A stretch of DNA of 64,000 bases from Euptelea pleiosperma (GCA_035048495.1 CM068540.1:4634829-4698828); one strand, 5' to 3'. Counted from the stretch's first letter, positions 13,101 to 23,012 are shown. The notes: a model not told the origin generated them from the sequence alone. Program-made: numbers and translations.

Positions 13101-13435
13101 GCTGCCCAAAAAAGTCCTCTGAGGCCCTCATCTCCAATCTCAACTACCCTTCCATTTCCATTAGCAAGCTCAAGGGAGTTGGTCGGACTATCAAGAGAAC
13201 TGTAACCAATGTGGGACTTGTAAATGCGACGTACATTGCGAAAGTAGATTCCCCACCTGGTTTGGTGGTCAAGGTGTTGCCAAAGAGGCTCATGTTCTCT
13301 TTAAATTCCATGAGAGCGTCTTTCAAGGTCTCATTTTATGGAAAGGGTGCAGTAAAGGGGTACCAGTTTGGGTCTGTGACATGGTCTGATGGCCTGCATT
13401 TTGTTCGCACAGTGTTTGCAGTGAATGTCGTATAA
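1948..13435 (+). CDS. subtilisin-like serine protease (plant subtilase, S8), 5' end outside the window
   Basis: Eight exons are supported by family similarity, GT/AG borders and frame: 1948-2115, 7649-7760, 7853-8402, 8571-8629, 9402-9629, 9974-10088, 11792-11993 and 12888-13435. Together they give 659 codons without a stop. The end of the propeptide junction region (HTTRSWDYL) comes first. The catalytic Asp is in VIDTG (2109-2111), His in DGHGTHT (7968-7970), oxyanion Asn in SAGNSGP (8280-8282) and Ser in GTSMSCPH (11894-11896). A PA-like insert lies in the 9402 and 9974 exons, and a fibronectin-III-like C-terminal domain in the last exon. Known family members are secreted proteases of about 750 residues, so roughly 90 residues (signal peptide, most of the I9 inhibitor) are left of the window. 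The join at 8629/9402 is about 15 residues shorter than usual. Intron 1 is 5.5 kb and full of transposon debris. The gene is plausibly functional; expression is unknown. Confidence 0.9.
3013..3475 (+). mobile_element. LINE ORF1 remnant (DUF4283 plus zinc-knuckle)
   Basis: Conceptual translation in intron 1 of the subtilase gives a DUF4283-like core ([14 protein letters not shown], then [14 protein letters not shown]), then after stops a [16 protein letters not shown] segment typical of the zinc knuckle that follows DUF4283 in plant LINE ORF1 proteins. The knuckle is broken: the first Cys and the His are replaced. This is a dead fragment, not a gene. Confidence 0.7.
3625..5500. repeat. diverged dispersed repeat, probably LTR-retrotransposon derived (copy 1)
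   Basis: The segment starting at CCTAGAGGGGGTGAATAGG resembles the one at about 50528-51400. Both share that start, the following run of T/A-rich sequence, a GACCA(C/T)GTCCAGA block and several ATTGATTGG-like motifs. Near 5400 there is CTCCCTTTTTGTCACAAATT, a phrase common in LTRs of plant copia (SIRE-like) elements. That assignment is from memory and is an inference. No open reading frame of note is present. Confidence 0.45.
5701..6054 (-). mobile_element. LINE-type RNase H remnant
   Basis: A 117-codon open frame on the - strand matches the RNase H-like domain of plant non-LTR retrotransposons: [17 protein letters not shown], then [14 protein letters not shown] (the usual D-S is changed to D-L), then W(R)[12 protein letters not shown], corresponding to the usual R-E-A-N-x-x-A-D-x-L-A-K. 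It lies inside intron 1 of the subtilase, in antisense. A related piece is at 17481-17690. It probably represents the 3' end of a decayed element. Confidence 0.65.
7226..7446 (+). repeat. family A dispersed repeat (copy 1)
   Basis: This non-coding repeat has the signature GGTGAGGATGATCTCCTCAC near each end and a middle part with TCAAATGTGG and TTTTCAAGTTA. Other copies are at 10225-10510, 23455-23645 (inverted) and 24640-25480 (split by a hAT element). It lies in subtilase intron 1. The element class cannot be assigned; the palindromic signature suggests a MITE. Confidence 0.6.
9185..9316. mobile_element. small MITE with 14-bp terminal inverted repeats
   Basis: The 132-bp segment starts GGGCGTGTTTGATT and ends AATCAAACACGCCC, an exact inverted repeat, with further pairing of GGGAAAATT and AATTTTCCC inside. 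ATA flanks both sides, possibly a 3-bp target duplication. It lies in the subtilase intron between the exons at 8571 and 9402. It looks Tourist-like, but the class is not certain. Confidence 0.65.
10090..10165 (+). repeat. (CT)n microsatellite at a splice donor
   Basis: About 38 uninterrupted CT units begin at the second base of the intron that follows the exon ending at 10088. The donor therefore reads AAG|GTCTCTCT, with no purine at position +3. Length change here would alter the sequence immediately after the splice donor. Confidence 0.95.
10225..10510 (+). repeat. family A dispersed repeat (copy 2)
   Basis: A diverged family A copy in the subtilase intron 10089-11791. It keeps GATCTCCTCACC followed by CATCCTCACCAAAAATCAG and ends with a similar ATCATCACCAAAACTTAG. 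It is non-coding. Confidence 0.5.
10720..11065. repeat. family B fold-back element
   Basis: The left arm (GCCATGTGGCACACTTTTAG, then GTGTGGATGTTTG, then a CCTGGGTGGACC block) is repeated inverted on the right (GGTCCACCTACGGATGGGCC, then GAGTGTGCCACGTG). The centre carries a CCAATC/AACCCATTAAAATGACT block common to all family B copies. It is a non-autonomous fold-back or MITE with arms of roughly 120 bp, inside a subtilase intron. Confidence 0.7.
11188..11394. mobile_element. fold-back MITE, arms about 50 bp
   Basis: The segment starts GACAAATCTAGTATGCAAC and ends with the near-complement ATACTAGATTTGTC; the inner arms (GCAGACTTAAAAGTATGCCA and its inverse) also pair. TGAGGAG occurs on both sides within a few bases, a possible target duplication. 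It is non-coding and lies in a subtilase intron. Confidence 0.65.
12115..12290. mobile_element. family D fold-back MITE
   Basis: The left end CCCAAACTCTCAGC with TTGGATTT pairs with AAATCCAAGGCTGAGAGTTTGGG on the right. The middle has GGTGGTTGACAATGCTGAG and AAAGCAAAACCATCC. A related copy is at 18410-18550. It lies in the last intron of the subtilase gene. Confidence 0.55.
12492..12794 (-). mobile_element. TRIM (miniature LTR retrotransposon) in the last subtilase intron
   Basis: Two direct repeats, 12492-12597 and 12682-12794, are the LTRs. On the - strand they start TGGTGTGTTCCC (right copy) and end in TTTAACA or GTTCA. Right after the 5' LTR (the right copy), the - strand reads TAGTATCAGAGCC at 12669-12681, one mismatch from the initiator-Met primer-binding site TGGTATCAGAGC. 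A purine-rich CTGAGGGGGCATG stretch lies near the other LTR. TCTAC flanks the element on both sides (12487-12491 and 12795-12799), a perfect 5-bp target duplication. The internal part is only about 84 bp and has no gene. Confidence 0.85.
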
Positions 13436-13503
13436 TTTGGTAGTTACCCAACTCCAAATTATTTGTGCTTTAGGCCCTGTAGTACTTGTATGTATGGTTG
13501 CTA

Positions 13504-13509
13504 AATAAA
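13504..13509 (+). terminator. possible polyadenylation signal of the subtilase gene
   Basis: AATAAA occurs about 70 bp after the subtilase stop codon, in a position that would suit a plant near-upstream element. It is only a match to a short motif in AT-rich DNA. Confidence 0.35.
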
Positions 13510-14060
13510 CTTTTGCAAAGTAAGCATTTTGCTTCGTAGTAATCTTTTCCTGTAGTTTGGTAAAATACCTAAAAAAATTTCACATCTGCTTCCTCAGTTG
13601 CAGTCATCTTCATGCAAGCATTCCCCATACGTTGCATTGATTTATTTCAAAAAATCTTCCAGTGACAATCATGACAAAGGAATGCTCACCACAATTTGAA
13701 ACACCCAACAATCTGAATGCAAACCACATGGATCAAACCAACCCGAATTTTTATTCCTTACAATCCTTTTGATTAAGGACCTATATATACCCACATTTTT
13801 ACTCCTTCTAGCCATTTCAATGATTGATCAAAAGGCTTTTGATTAAGGACCAAGTGGGTTTTTCCCCTATTTATGTGGTTTTACTAGAAAATAAAACCAC
13901 TAACGTGCTTCATTTTGTGACTGTGAAATGAATATCAAGCCTCTGTAATGTAATATTTGGGGACTGCCCAAAGGAAAAATGCCTGCATGATGAAGGTGGG
14001 ATGAAAATTCACAAATTGAAGCTGTTGTATGGACATTGTAATCATTGCAGTACTACTATA
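13510..14060. other. intergenic, no feature recognised
   Basis: This is AT-rich sequence downstream of the subtilase gene. No coding frame, RNA gene or repeat could be supported. Confidence 0.5.
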
Positions 14061-14068
14061 CTATTGAC

Positions 14069-14508
14069 CAAGGTTTAAAGGGGACCGTTATAACGGTATA
14101 ACGGACTGGGGTGTTACCGCTTTTTTCGTTATAACGGCCGTTAAAACAAAAAAAAAAACATTCAGGGGCAAAAATGGAAAAAATGGGAAAAAATAAAAAA
14201 ACGGAAAATAACAGAAAAATTGGCGCTGAAATTCAAAATTTCAATTTCAATTTTTCAAAAATGAAAAAAAAAAAAAAAAAAAGGAATTTAACGGGAAAAA
14301 ATTAAAAAAAATGGCCCTTTTTTTTTCACAATTTTTTCCAGAAAATAGCGGTCGTTATTTTCGTTATAACGGAAAATTAACAGAAAATAACGGCCATTAT
14401 TTTCGTTATAACGGTCGTTATTTTTTGGGCATTTTAACATAACGGGGGAGGTCCGAATCCGTTATAACGGCCGTTATTTTCGTTATAACAGACATTTTTT
14501 AAACCTTG
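14069..14508. mobile_element. hAT-type MITE, CAAGGTTT family (copy 2)
   Basis: It starts CAAGGTTTAAAG and ends TTTAAACCTTG. The flanks CTATTGAC (14061-14068) and CTATTGAC (14509-14516) form an exact 8-bp duplication, the hAT hallmark. The inside is dominated by CGTTATAACGG-like palindromes (many copies) and A-rich runs, so a transcript would fold strongly. There is no coding frame. Confidence 0.9.
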
Positions 14509-15105
14509 CTATTGACAAACATCACCTTACATTCAAAAATTTACAAAAAAATACTACATGTTAGTATCAGGCCGATGGTAAATACTGATTTACCAAAAGC
14601 ATTAATCGCTTTGGGCACAGATGGAATAGCAGATAGAGACCTAATCTATCGACATCAGATATGGGTTAGCTACCCATATCAAGTAGCACAGGTCATTTAC
14701 TAGAGAATTACCCGTGCCAACAGCACTCCCAAAACAAACCTTCAGCACTCAAACCCACTTCCTAAGAGAAACTGAGGAGCTGTAGTCGATTGTTCTGTAA
14801 AGCACTCATTTTTCCACATTACTCCTAAGGGTTTGTTTGGGAACCAGGAATTGTGCCCGGAAATGGAAATACAATTCCTAGAATCACAATCATGTATGTT
14901 TGGGAGGATCGATTTCTTGTAAACGGGTTTCCAATTCTTTGCTTTTCCCGGAATTAGAAGTTTTAGGGGGGGTGGGGTGGAGAAACTTCTAATTCCAGGA
15001 AATGTGAACAACTTTAGCAATAGTGTGACTGTCAAGCAGTGCATATCGTATATTTAATTGGGAGATGAGCAATGATTAATTAACTTCTATCAATGACACA
15101 TAACC

Positions 15106-15409
15106 CAAGGTTTATAACGGTCTGGGGCGTTACCATTTTTTCCATTATAATGGCCTTTATAACGAAAAAATAGCTCAAGGGCAAAAATGAAAAAGAATGG
15201 GAAAAATGAAAAAAAAAAAAATGGAAAAAACCGGGAAAAAGGGCGCTGAAATTCAAATTTTGAACTTTGAAATTTGAATTTCAAAATTTCAAAACGGAAT
15301 ATAACGGAAAAATAACAGGAAAAAAAGGAAAAAGATAGCTATTTTTTCACAATTTTTTCCAGAAAATAACGGTAGATATTTCGTTATAATGGCCGATTTT
15401 TAAACCTTG
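15106..15409. mobile_element. hAT-type MITE, CAAGGTTT family (copy 3)
   Basis: It starts CAAGGTTTATAACGG and ends TTTTTAAACCTTG. ACATAACC stands on both sides (15098-15105 and 15410-15417), an exact 8-bp duplication. It shares internal blocks with the copy at 14069 (GGGGCGTTACC, AATTTTTTCCAGAAAATA) but is shorter. Confidence 0.9.
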
Positions 15410-15417
15410 ACATAACC

Positions 15418-16040
15418 TAACCCACATGCAATTAGGGTTGTAAATAGATTGAGTCACTCCGATAATATTGGGTACGTATGGACCAGGAATCATGAACCAA
15501 TATGCTACAAGATTATTTTTAGATCTACGTGATCCGATCCAATATTATTAACAAAATATACATAATATTATTTTATACATTATTAAGAAAATATATTATA
15601 TTAATGAATGTATGTATGTTGATCTATAAAACCTTCTACCATTTGTTATTTGACTTAAGAATTTATATTATTTAAAATCAAATTTAACAGCTTTATTGAT
15701 CAGATCGACTCGATGTTAGATCGTCCCGATCCAATCCGATAGGATTCAATAGCTTATTGGATCGAGTCTGGAACAGAATTTGTGATACAATAAGCTATTG
15801 GATCAGGTTTGGACATACCCGACCCTGATCTGAACCTGATTCCTACAAGTAGGGGTGTACATTCAGGTCCAGGCCAATTGTTTGGGTAAAACCCGGTCCA
15901 TAGCTTGAGTTTTCAAGCTAGCCTGGTCTCGCCAAAAATCTGAACCCAGGCTTGGGTTCCTCCGAGCCCAAGCCTGGCCCAAATTCGAATTTTTTTTAAA
16001 CACCACCCTCCCCTTCCACTTCATTTGACCGTTGATGACC
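15418..16040. other. intergenic, no gene; degenerate repeat sequence
   Basis: No coding frame is supported. There are several GATCCGATCC-like and TTGGATCGGGTC-like tracts, and a segment at 15848 begins AGGGGTGTACATTC, which resembles a hAT-type terminus. No matching second end was found. Confidence 0.4.
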
Positions 16041-16560
16041 ATTAGAGGAGGCCCAGAGAGAGACTTTGCTCTTACCTCCAACCACAATAACCCTTGCATC
16101 CACAGAAGGGCTAGTCTTTAGGGTCGGTGTTGGACACAAGACTTTCTTATCCTCCATCTCAAGTGGCCCCCACTTTAGCATTCCACGCAGACCGTTCACT
16201 TGGTATGCCACACATAAAGCTTGTAAAAAGCTTAAGAGAGAGGCAATACATACAAAGATGGTCAACCAATTGAACGGCTTGGATGGATAAGTGACGCCGA
16301 CTTGGTGGTGAGATCCAAAAGTATTGTGTCCGTCACCAACACGAAATACTTGCCCTTAATCACAAACTTGATCACTGAACGGTACAAGATTGGCTTTTGA
16401 ATACTGAAGACTTGTGGGAAAAAGTTCTTAAATAGAAATGAAAGGAGAGCAGCATGGAGAGGTGTACTTTCTGCAATACAACTATGAAGTACAATAGCCA
16501 TCAAAAACATCTCTGTAGTACATTATTTGTTGGAAGTACAGCAAACGCTACGTATTTCTG
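16041..16560. repeat. duplicated block, copy 1 (uninterrupted)
   Basis: This block is closely similar to 43803-43935 plus 49038-49420. On the - strand both copies keep parallel coding-like frames (for example GKYFVLVTDTILLDLTTKSA) and an AGGTAAGAG that resembles a splice donor, so it may derive from a gene fragment that I do not recognise. The frame breaks at several points and no complete protein can be read. The block carries the intact sequence GCAGACCGTTCACTTGG at 16187-16203, which is split by a retrotransposon in the other copy. Confidence 0.65.
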
Positions 16561-16594
16561 GAGGATTAAAACTTCGGTCACAGCACATTTCAAA

Positions 16595-16850
16595 ACTTCG
16601 CTGACCACCCACAATGACCGCTCACAATATGAGCCACGTGGCTCACTTTTAGAAGATGCTGACCATATGGATATTTGGCCAATCTCTAGATGGGCCTACA
16701 AACCAAAAATCTGATTGATTAGCGATTTCAAATCTTTGGATCATTGTATCTCAAATTCCCACGGTTGAAATCAACCCATGAGAATCACTCCAATTCAACG
16801 CTTAGAGTAGTTGAACATTTTGAAGAAAATAAATATTTTATTAAAAAAAA
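16595..16850. repeat. family B fold-back element, partial
   Basis: Only the left arm and centre are present: GAGCCACGTGGCTCACTTTT, ATATGGATATTTGGCC, the CAAATCTTTGGATCATTG block and CAACCCATGAGAATCACTCC. The right arm is missing after about 16815. Confidence 0.6.
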
Positions 16851-17480
16851 TGGATTTGACGAGCTTGCTTGACTCGCTACATGCAGAGAGCCGGATAGAG
16901 AGCCTCAAAAATAGGAAGTGATTTGAGGATTCTTTGTGCAACTTTTTTTCTGCACCGCTCCCTATTCTGACGAAAAGTAAAGCTTAGAAGGAGTGGAGCA
17001 AATCGAGTCCTAAGCGCTTGAAAACAGAATTTTACTCATAGTTTGCCTTCATTCTAACATCCAGTGTAAAGAAAAGAATAGGTCAAATTTGCAAATCAAG
17101 GTCATCAAAAACGATCATAAGATTCTACAATCAGGAATCCTGAATTCTCAATGGAATAATACATGAGGAATCAAACGTTGTTCCATGCCAAAAACCAACA
17201 TGATCTTAGATTATTGCAACCATGGGATGTGTAGACTTCTGAAATACTTTGAACCATTGATTGTGTTTTTGTCTAACCACCTATAATAAAAATAATAATA
17301 ATAACATACCGAGCCAAATATATTTTTTTGCTAGGTAAGAGAGAACTGCATCACAATGAGCACCAGCATCCCAACTAGGTTGGCACCCTAGTGCTCAACT
17401 GGTCGGTGGTCTCACCATTGTCTATGGTAAATGGAGATAAAAAATGTCAGATATGCAACTTTGTCGGCACTAAAATTAGA
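16851..17480. other. intergenic, no feature recognised
   Basis: No open frame with family resemblance and no clear repeat boundary is visible. Confidence 0.45.
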
Positions 17481-17690
17481 TTATCTCCATGTAGAGCTAA
17501 TCTTCAGCCATTCAATCTTCTCCTTGATGCTGTCCCACTTCCCCCTAATCTTCCACAGTAGTTTGCCGTTGCAAAGAGCTTTAAAGGGTGCCTCCGAATC
17601 TGTTTCAATCCAAATTCTGACCCATACATAATCAACTACCCTTGAGCACCATGAACAATAGCAACGCATTCGGCCGTGAAGTTCCTAACC
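17481..17690 (-). mobile_element. second LINE-type RNase H remnant
   Basis: The - strand reads FTAECVAIVHGAQG, then after a stop and frame change RIWIETDSEAPFKAL and KWDSIKEKIEWLKISSTWR. This is the same RNase H-like pattern (A-E-C, then I-W-I-E-x-D-S) as at 5701-6054, and here the D-S is kept. It is too short and broken to be functional. Confidence 0.6.
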
Positions 17691-18079
17691 ATACTCAAGT
17701 TTTCTGCTAGTGCACCAATGACTAAGCCAGATAGTTTTAGAGCAAACACAAACTACATTTATCACACAGTGGAACCCTTCAAGTGATCCAAATATGTAGA
17801 CGTGTGGAACTACCTCAAGCTCGGACAAAACTGGTCGTCAACCTCTCGTCAGCCCTTCAATCTCTTTCTCTGCCTTTACACCTTAGTCGCAATAGTCAAG
17901 GCAAACTCGGTTAAATGCAAGATAATTTTGTTTGAGAAGACTTGAACCAACGACCAAACACCATAATTAAGAGTGAAACAAACAAACGTTCAATTTTTCT
18001 CTACATAAAAATTAAAAAAAAAAGTACTTATGGATTTTTTTTCAAAATAAAACAAGGAAGACCTGACACCTTTTAACTT

Positions 18080-19325
18080 TTGTTACTCATTGTTGCCCTT
18101 GGGCCCACTGACCGCATGGATGTTAAGCCCACCCCTTGGTGGATGCATACACACACAAAAATCACCCCCATTAGTAATCTCTAGCCATTAGATTGTAGTA
18201 TTTTTTAAGGTGTAATTCTAGCCGTTGGATTCAACATTTTTTTGATAACAAAGCCAACGGCTAAAAAACATAATACAAGCTGATTTTTGGTACGAATGTC
18301 TACTAAGGAATGGGCTAAACATCCATACAGTAAGTGGGCCCAGATGGCTGCGGTGAGTAACTAATTACCTGACGACTTTGGCGCAAGGTCTACATACACT
18401 AACAGTATAGCACAGGCATTTTTTCTCGGCCATGCATCCCGAGAATCCAACGGTGGTTTTGCTTTTGCAAAAGTTAAACCAGCTCAGCACTATTGACCAC
18501 CATTGGATTCTCTGGATCCACAGCCGAGATAAAATGTTAACCTTTTAGGTTAACTTTTTGTTGGTCATCGGAACTGACCCATTATACGACGTCTGGGATG
18601 CACCTAAAAACATCACGTGACACACTCTTAGAGATGGTTTATCGTACATATGTTTGAACCATCCCTTAGTAGACCTGCATACCAAAAATCAGCCTGATTG
18701 ATGGTTTCCAGGCATTGGATCAGAGAACCCCAAAACAATGCATGAATCACACGGTTGCAAATGAACCTATGAAAAAGACTCAATTCAAACGACTAGAAAG
18801 CACCAATCAGGCTGATATTTGGTATGCAGGCCCACTTAGGGATGGTTCAAACTTCAAAACATCTCTACGGTCAACGTTTTTATGTGCAGCCCAGACCCCA
18901 GAATCAAAAAATACCAGTATCAAAATTTTCTCTCCCCACACTATCTTCAAATCAGCACAGGTACTGTTTATACAACTATTATTTTTTTCCTTGGGCCCTT
19001 ACAGCAGACCACTCGAAGGCTATATACAGATTAGGAAAAAAATTGGATGCAGAGGACTCTTGTGGCCTACGTAGCTCATTTTTTGGGCCCACTGACAGCA
19101 TAGATGTTTAGCCAAATCTTTGGTGGGTAAACAAACTAAAAATCAGCCTGATAGATGATTTATAGACCTCGTATTTATTACCCAAAATAATACTTGAATC
19201 CAACGGCTAGAATCAATCCTAAAAAGTACTCAGATCTAAGGCTAGAGACAACAAATCAGATTGATGATCATCGAACAAGGGATGGGCTAAACATCCATGC
19301 GGTTAGTGAATGGACTAAACATCGA
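18080..19325. repeat. cluster of three family B fold-back elements
   Basis: Copies lie at about 18080-18365, 18595-18890 and 19060-19325. Each has GGATGTT(T/A)(A/G)-GCC near the ends, an AAAATCAGCCTGAT arm and its inverse, and a central block that includes AATCAA(T/C)CC. The arms of each copy pair with one another. The 18595 copy also has the CACGTGACACACTCTTAGAG outer arm. The copies differ by many substitutions, so they are old and of different ages. Confidence 0.65.
18410..18550. mobile_element. family D fold-back MITE (copy 2)
   Basis: TTTTTTCTCGGCC with GAGAATCCAACGGTGGTTTT pairs with CCACCATTGGATTCTCTGG and CAGCCGAGATAAAA on the other side. The middle (GCTCAGCACTATTGACCACC) resembles that of 12115-12290. 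Confidence 0.55.
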
Positions 19326-19462
19326 CTTCATCTAAAAAATTTACTGGTGACAGACGAAAAAGAAAACACACGAGGAGCGGAGGAGAAGAGCTACCTTGTC
19401 ATGACGATTAAAGCTGGTGCAGGAGCAGGGGAGAGTAATTGTTGCCGATGATGATACACCTC

Positions 19463-22400
19463 CTATAAACTGTAATCGGTGATGAAGACTTGTGGAATGT
19501 GGGCAATCTTGTGCCAGTCCTCGCCCTTCTCCTTCTCGCATCGTCCTTCTAGATGAGAAGAACATCTTGCAATCCTTAGAGTTTGGAGGGCGGTGAGGAG
19601 TTGCAGCCCTTCTGGCAAGAATGTCAGATTCTTGCAATACGAAATCTCCAAACGTTGAAGCATTGTGAAATTTCCTAGCCAATCAGGCAATGCAATCAAG
19701 TCCGACCTTTCAATAAACAGATCTTGAACGTGTTGTGACGTATTGTAGCCCCTCCGGTAAAGATGTCAACTTAGGCAATTCGTTAATTTGCAGATGTCGA
19801 AGGTCAGTAAGGTGTTGAAAATCCTCTGGTGTGAATTCCCGCTCGGGACATCTTACAATATTCAATCTTTGAAGTGCTGTTAGATATCGTAGCCAGTCGG
19901 ACGTAGATGTTAGACTATCACAACCTTCAATCTCTAAATGTACAAGAGAGCTCACCCCTTGTATCCCCACCTCTGGCAAAGACTTTAGACAATTGCAATA
20001 TTTAATTTTAAGGGATTTGAGAGAGTGAGGTTTCGCAATCCCTCTGGCAAAGAATCCAGCTCCGTACAATTTACAATCGTCAACTCTGATAAGGAAGCTA
20101 GATTTTCCATTTCCACAGGCAGCGTCTTAAGCTTTTTGCAGTACTTAATACTCAAGGTTTTCAGAGCAGTAAGGTTTCGTAGCATCCCTTCTGGAAAAGA
20201 TATCAGCTCACCAAATTCCCAAATATGAAGGACAGAAAGACGACAATGGAGTAACAATACATCCAATGATCTTAGTATCGTTTCATTGCAACTGCTTAGC
20301 TCTAGAAGTTCAACAGATGATGGCAATGGGAATGTTGTCAACTTGGGACATCTGCGAAGGATCATCTTTCTAAGGCAAGGGAATAGTAATTCTTGATCTC
20401 TTCTATTCTGTTTCCACGACCATTCTTCCAAATTAGGAAAGTCATAGATTGAGAGTTCTTCCAGTGATGGAAATCCTGTCACCGTGCCTTCTCCGTAGAA
20501 TTCCTCGCCAATACATTTCACTGAATCCATTCCACTTATAAAAAGAAACTTAAGGAGACGCAAATGTCCAAGTCGCGGGAGTTGTCCACATCTTTTACAT
20601 TTTTGGAGTGAGATTTTAACCAATTTCTGGAGCGATGATGAAAGCGAAACCCTCATCCAACTCGGAAACTTCACACCTTGGTACCCTTCTATCAACAACC
20701 TTTTTATATTTGGACGAGGTTGGAGTCCTTCTAATACCCCTTCGTTATTATTTTCATGTGCCCCACCATCACCACCATCTGACCAATAAAGCGATAATGA
20801 GCAAAGGTTTTCCTTTCCATTCATATTGGCTTCTGTAGCATCTATTGAATTTCTCACATGCTCAACCCCTTTTATTTCTATTTCTCCTCTTAGGTTTAGT
20901 CCTTGCAACCCTCCAATACCACAACCCCTGTCCGGGCTCACAATGAACATGTTTAATGTTTGGAGGCAAGTCATTTGCCCAATCTCACTTGGCATGTGAG
21001 ATAATGACCGACATCCTAAGATATCTAGGTGTCTGAGCCTGTTCATTGTCGTAATGCCTTCAGGCAACATCTCAAGCTTATCACAGTTTCTTAGTTTCAA
21101 AGTCTGCAAATTTCTTAGGCTGCAAATGGATTTAGGTAATGATGTAAAATAAGTGAGAGAGAGGTTGAGGTACCTTAGATGTTTCAAATTGCCTATTGAA
21201 AGTGGGAGTTCTGTGATTGCAGTATCACTCAAATCCAACACTCGTAAGCATTTATGATTTGAGATGATTAATTGAGGACTCATCACTTGAATTCGTTTGT
21301 TGTGTTCAAATGAAATGAATGACGAACTCAATAATAGGAGTGAACGCAAGAATGGGTGGGGTGGTTCAAGTAGAGGTTCAAGATTGACTGAAGATGAAAG
21401 TGAGAGAAAATTTACTGACAAATGTCGAATGATTCTAGGATAATTATTTGTCTTGCCGACCTCCAGGACAGAACATTCATTCACCATTATAGAACATGCA
21501 AGATCACGCACGAGGTCATGCATCTTACACTTCTCTATATTTCCATCGTCATCCTTCTTTGTGTCTTGGAATAAAGACCTCAATACTAAATCACTGAAAA
21601 TACCATTTCCGATATCTTCCAACTCCATTCCTTCTTTAGATTGAATAAAACCATTAGCCATCCATAAATGAATCAGTTCATCCTTTTTTATTACATAATC
21701 TTTAGGAAATACAGAGCAATAAGCAAAGCATTTCCTCAAATGTGAGGGCAAATGGTAATAGCTCAATCTCAAGGCGGGTAAAACGACATTTCCTTTTTCT
21801 TCTGGTAGATTCCATATTTCACTGTCTCACAAACTCCCACTCGATTTCTTCACTTTTGAAGCTCATTAAACTTCCTAGAGCCTTTGCAGCCAAAGGTAAG
21901 CCTCTACACTTTTTCACAATCTCCTTGCCCATCGCTACCAACCCTGGGTGCTCTTCTCTTCCATTGCCAAATGCACGTCGCCTAAACAAAGACCAACAGT
22001 TGTCATCTGATAGTTCTGTCATGTAATGTGGGGGAAACGTTCCTGTGATCAATGCTACTCCTTGAAGACGAGTAGTTACAATAATTAAACTTCCTTGAGC
22101 TCCACATGTTAATGAATATTTCAGTCTATCCACTCCTCCTGATCTTCATTCCATAAATCATCTAACTTTCTTCCCATGTAAAATGTCTCGAAGGCGTCTT
22201 TGCATAAGATCCAAGTTCACAAAATCACCGATGTTTTCACCTAAAGATTGTATGATTGCTTTTATAAGCCTTCTCACCTCAAAATCTTCAGATACACAGA
22301 CCCAAGTTTTGATCTCAAAATGAGTTGCGAACTTCTTATCGTTGTAGACTAGTTGTGCAAAAGTGGTCTTCCCAATACCACCAATGCCAAGTATGGGAAA

Positions 22401-22998
22401 GATTGAAACAATTTCTTGACAACCCCCATTTTTTAGCAATAGGTTTACTACAGATTCTTTTTCCTCATCTCTCCCATAAACTTCTGGTTCAGTTATAAAG
22501 GAGCTAGTCTCTCGGTTTCCTCCATAATTAATGCCCATGTCCACAACTCCAACTCTCAAATGAAAATTGGACCTTTCTGCTGCAATCTCGTCAAATTTCT
22601 CCGTAAGCTCTCTTATTTTTTTTCCCATCTTATGACGAAACATAATTTGTTTGAAATTGAAACAAGATAAGATGGATTGGCTTACTTGCTTGGTGCAGCT
22701 CTTATTGCTGTTTTCTAACTCTGATTGTAACTCGTTGCTTGCCCACTCATCCAAGAGGTTGTCCGCATCATAAGTGACAGCCTAGTTTCCTTAGCCAATT
22801 TGTGATAGTCTTATTCTCAAATTGCTTCGTCTCTGCATCTTCAAGGACATCGTGAATTGTTGATATTGTGTTGGAAAGCTTTTTCACATCTTTATGGACA
22901 AAACATACCAAACCAAACTCCATTTGGATTATGGAGTTGAGGTTCTCAAAGACTACTTGAAGAAGTGGAGAGACAAGTTGAAGAACTGCATCTGCCAT
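19463..22998 (-). pseudogene. CC-NB-ARC-LRR disease-resistance-type gene, frameshifted
   Basis: It starts MADAVLQLVSPLLQVVFENL (22998) and ends HIPQVFITDYSL (19463), so both termini typical of plant CNL proteins are present. The order is an Rx-type coiled coil; NB-ARC with the P-loop GIGGIGKTT at 22362-22388, RNBS-A, GSLIIVTTR and [26 protein letters not shown] at 21515-21523; and then LRRs to the end. The frame is broken near 22772, 22167, 22129, 21823, 20040 and 19725. At 22167 the hydrophobic strand before the Walker B aspartates is partly deleted (KKV directly before DDLWNED). No plausible introns repair these breaks. The known role of the family is intracellular pathogen sensing; this copy cannot make a normal protein. 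Sequencing error could explain single-base shifts but not the Walker B deletion. Confidence 0.88.
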
Positions 22999-23012
22999 GT
23001 TGTCTTGGTATC

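Noticed and set aside
14742..15010. Possible further MITE starting GGGTTTGTTTGGGAACC
   Set aside because: Only one end and some internal complementarity were seen; no convincing second terminus or target duplication.
14742..15044. 100-codon open frame on the - strand
   Set aside because: No family resemblance. It overlaps a low-complexity GGAATTAGAAG-type inverted segment and ends in AT-rich DNA; probably chance.
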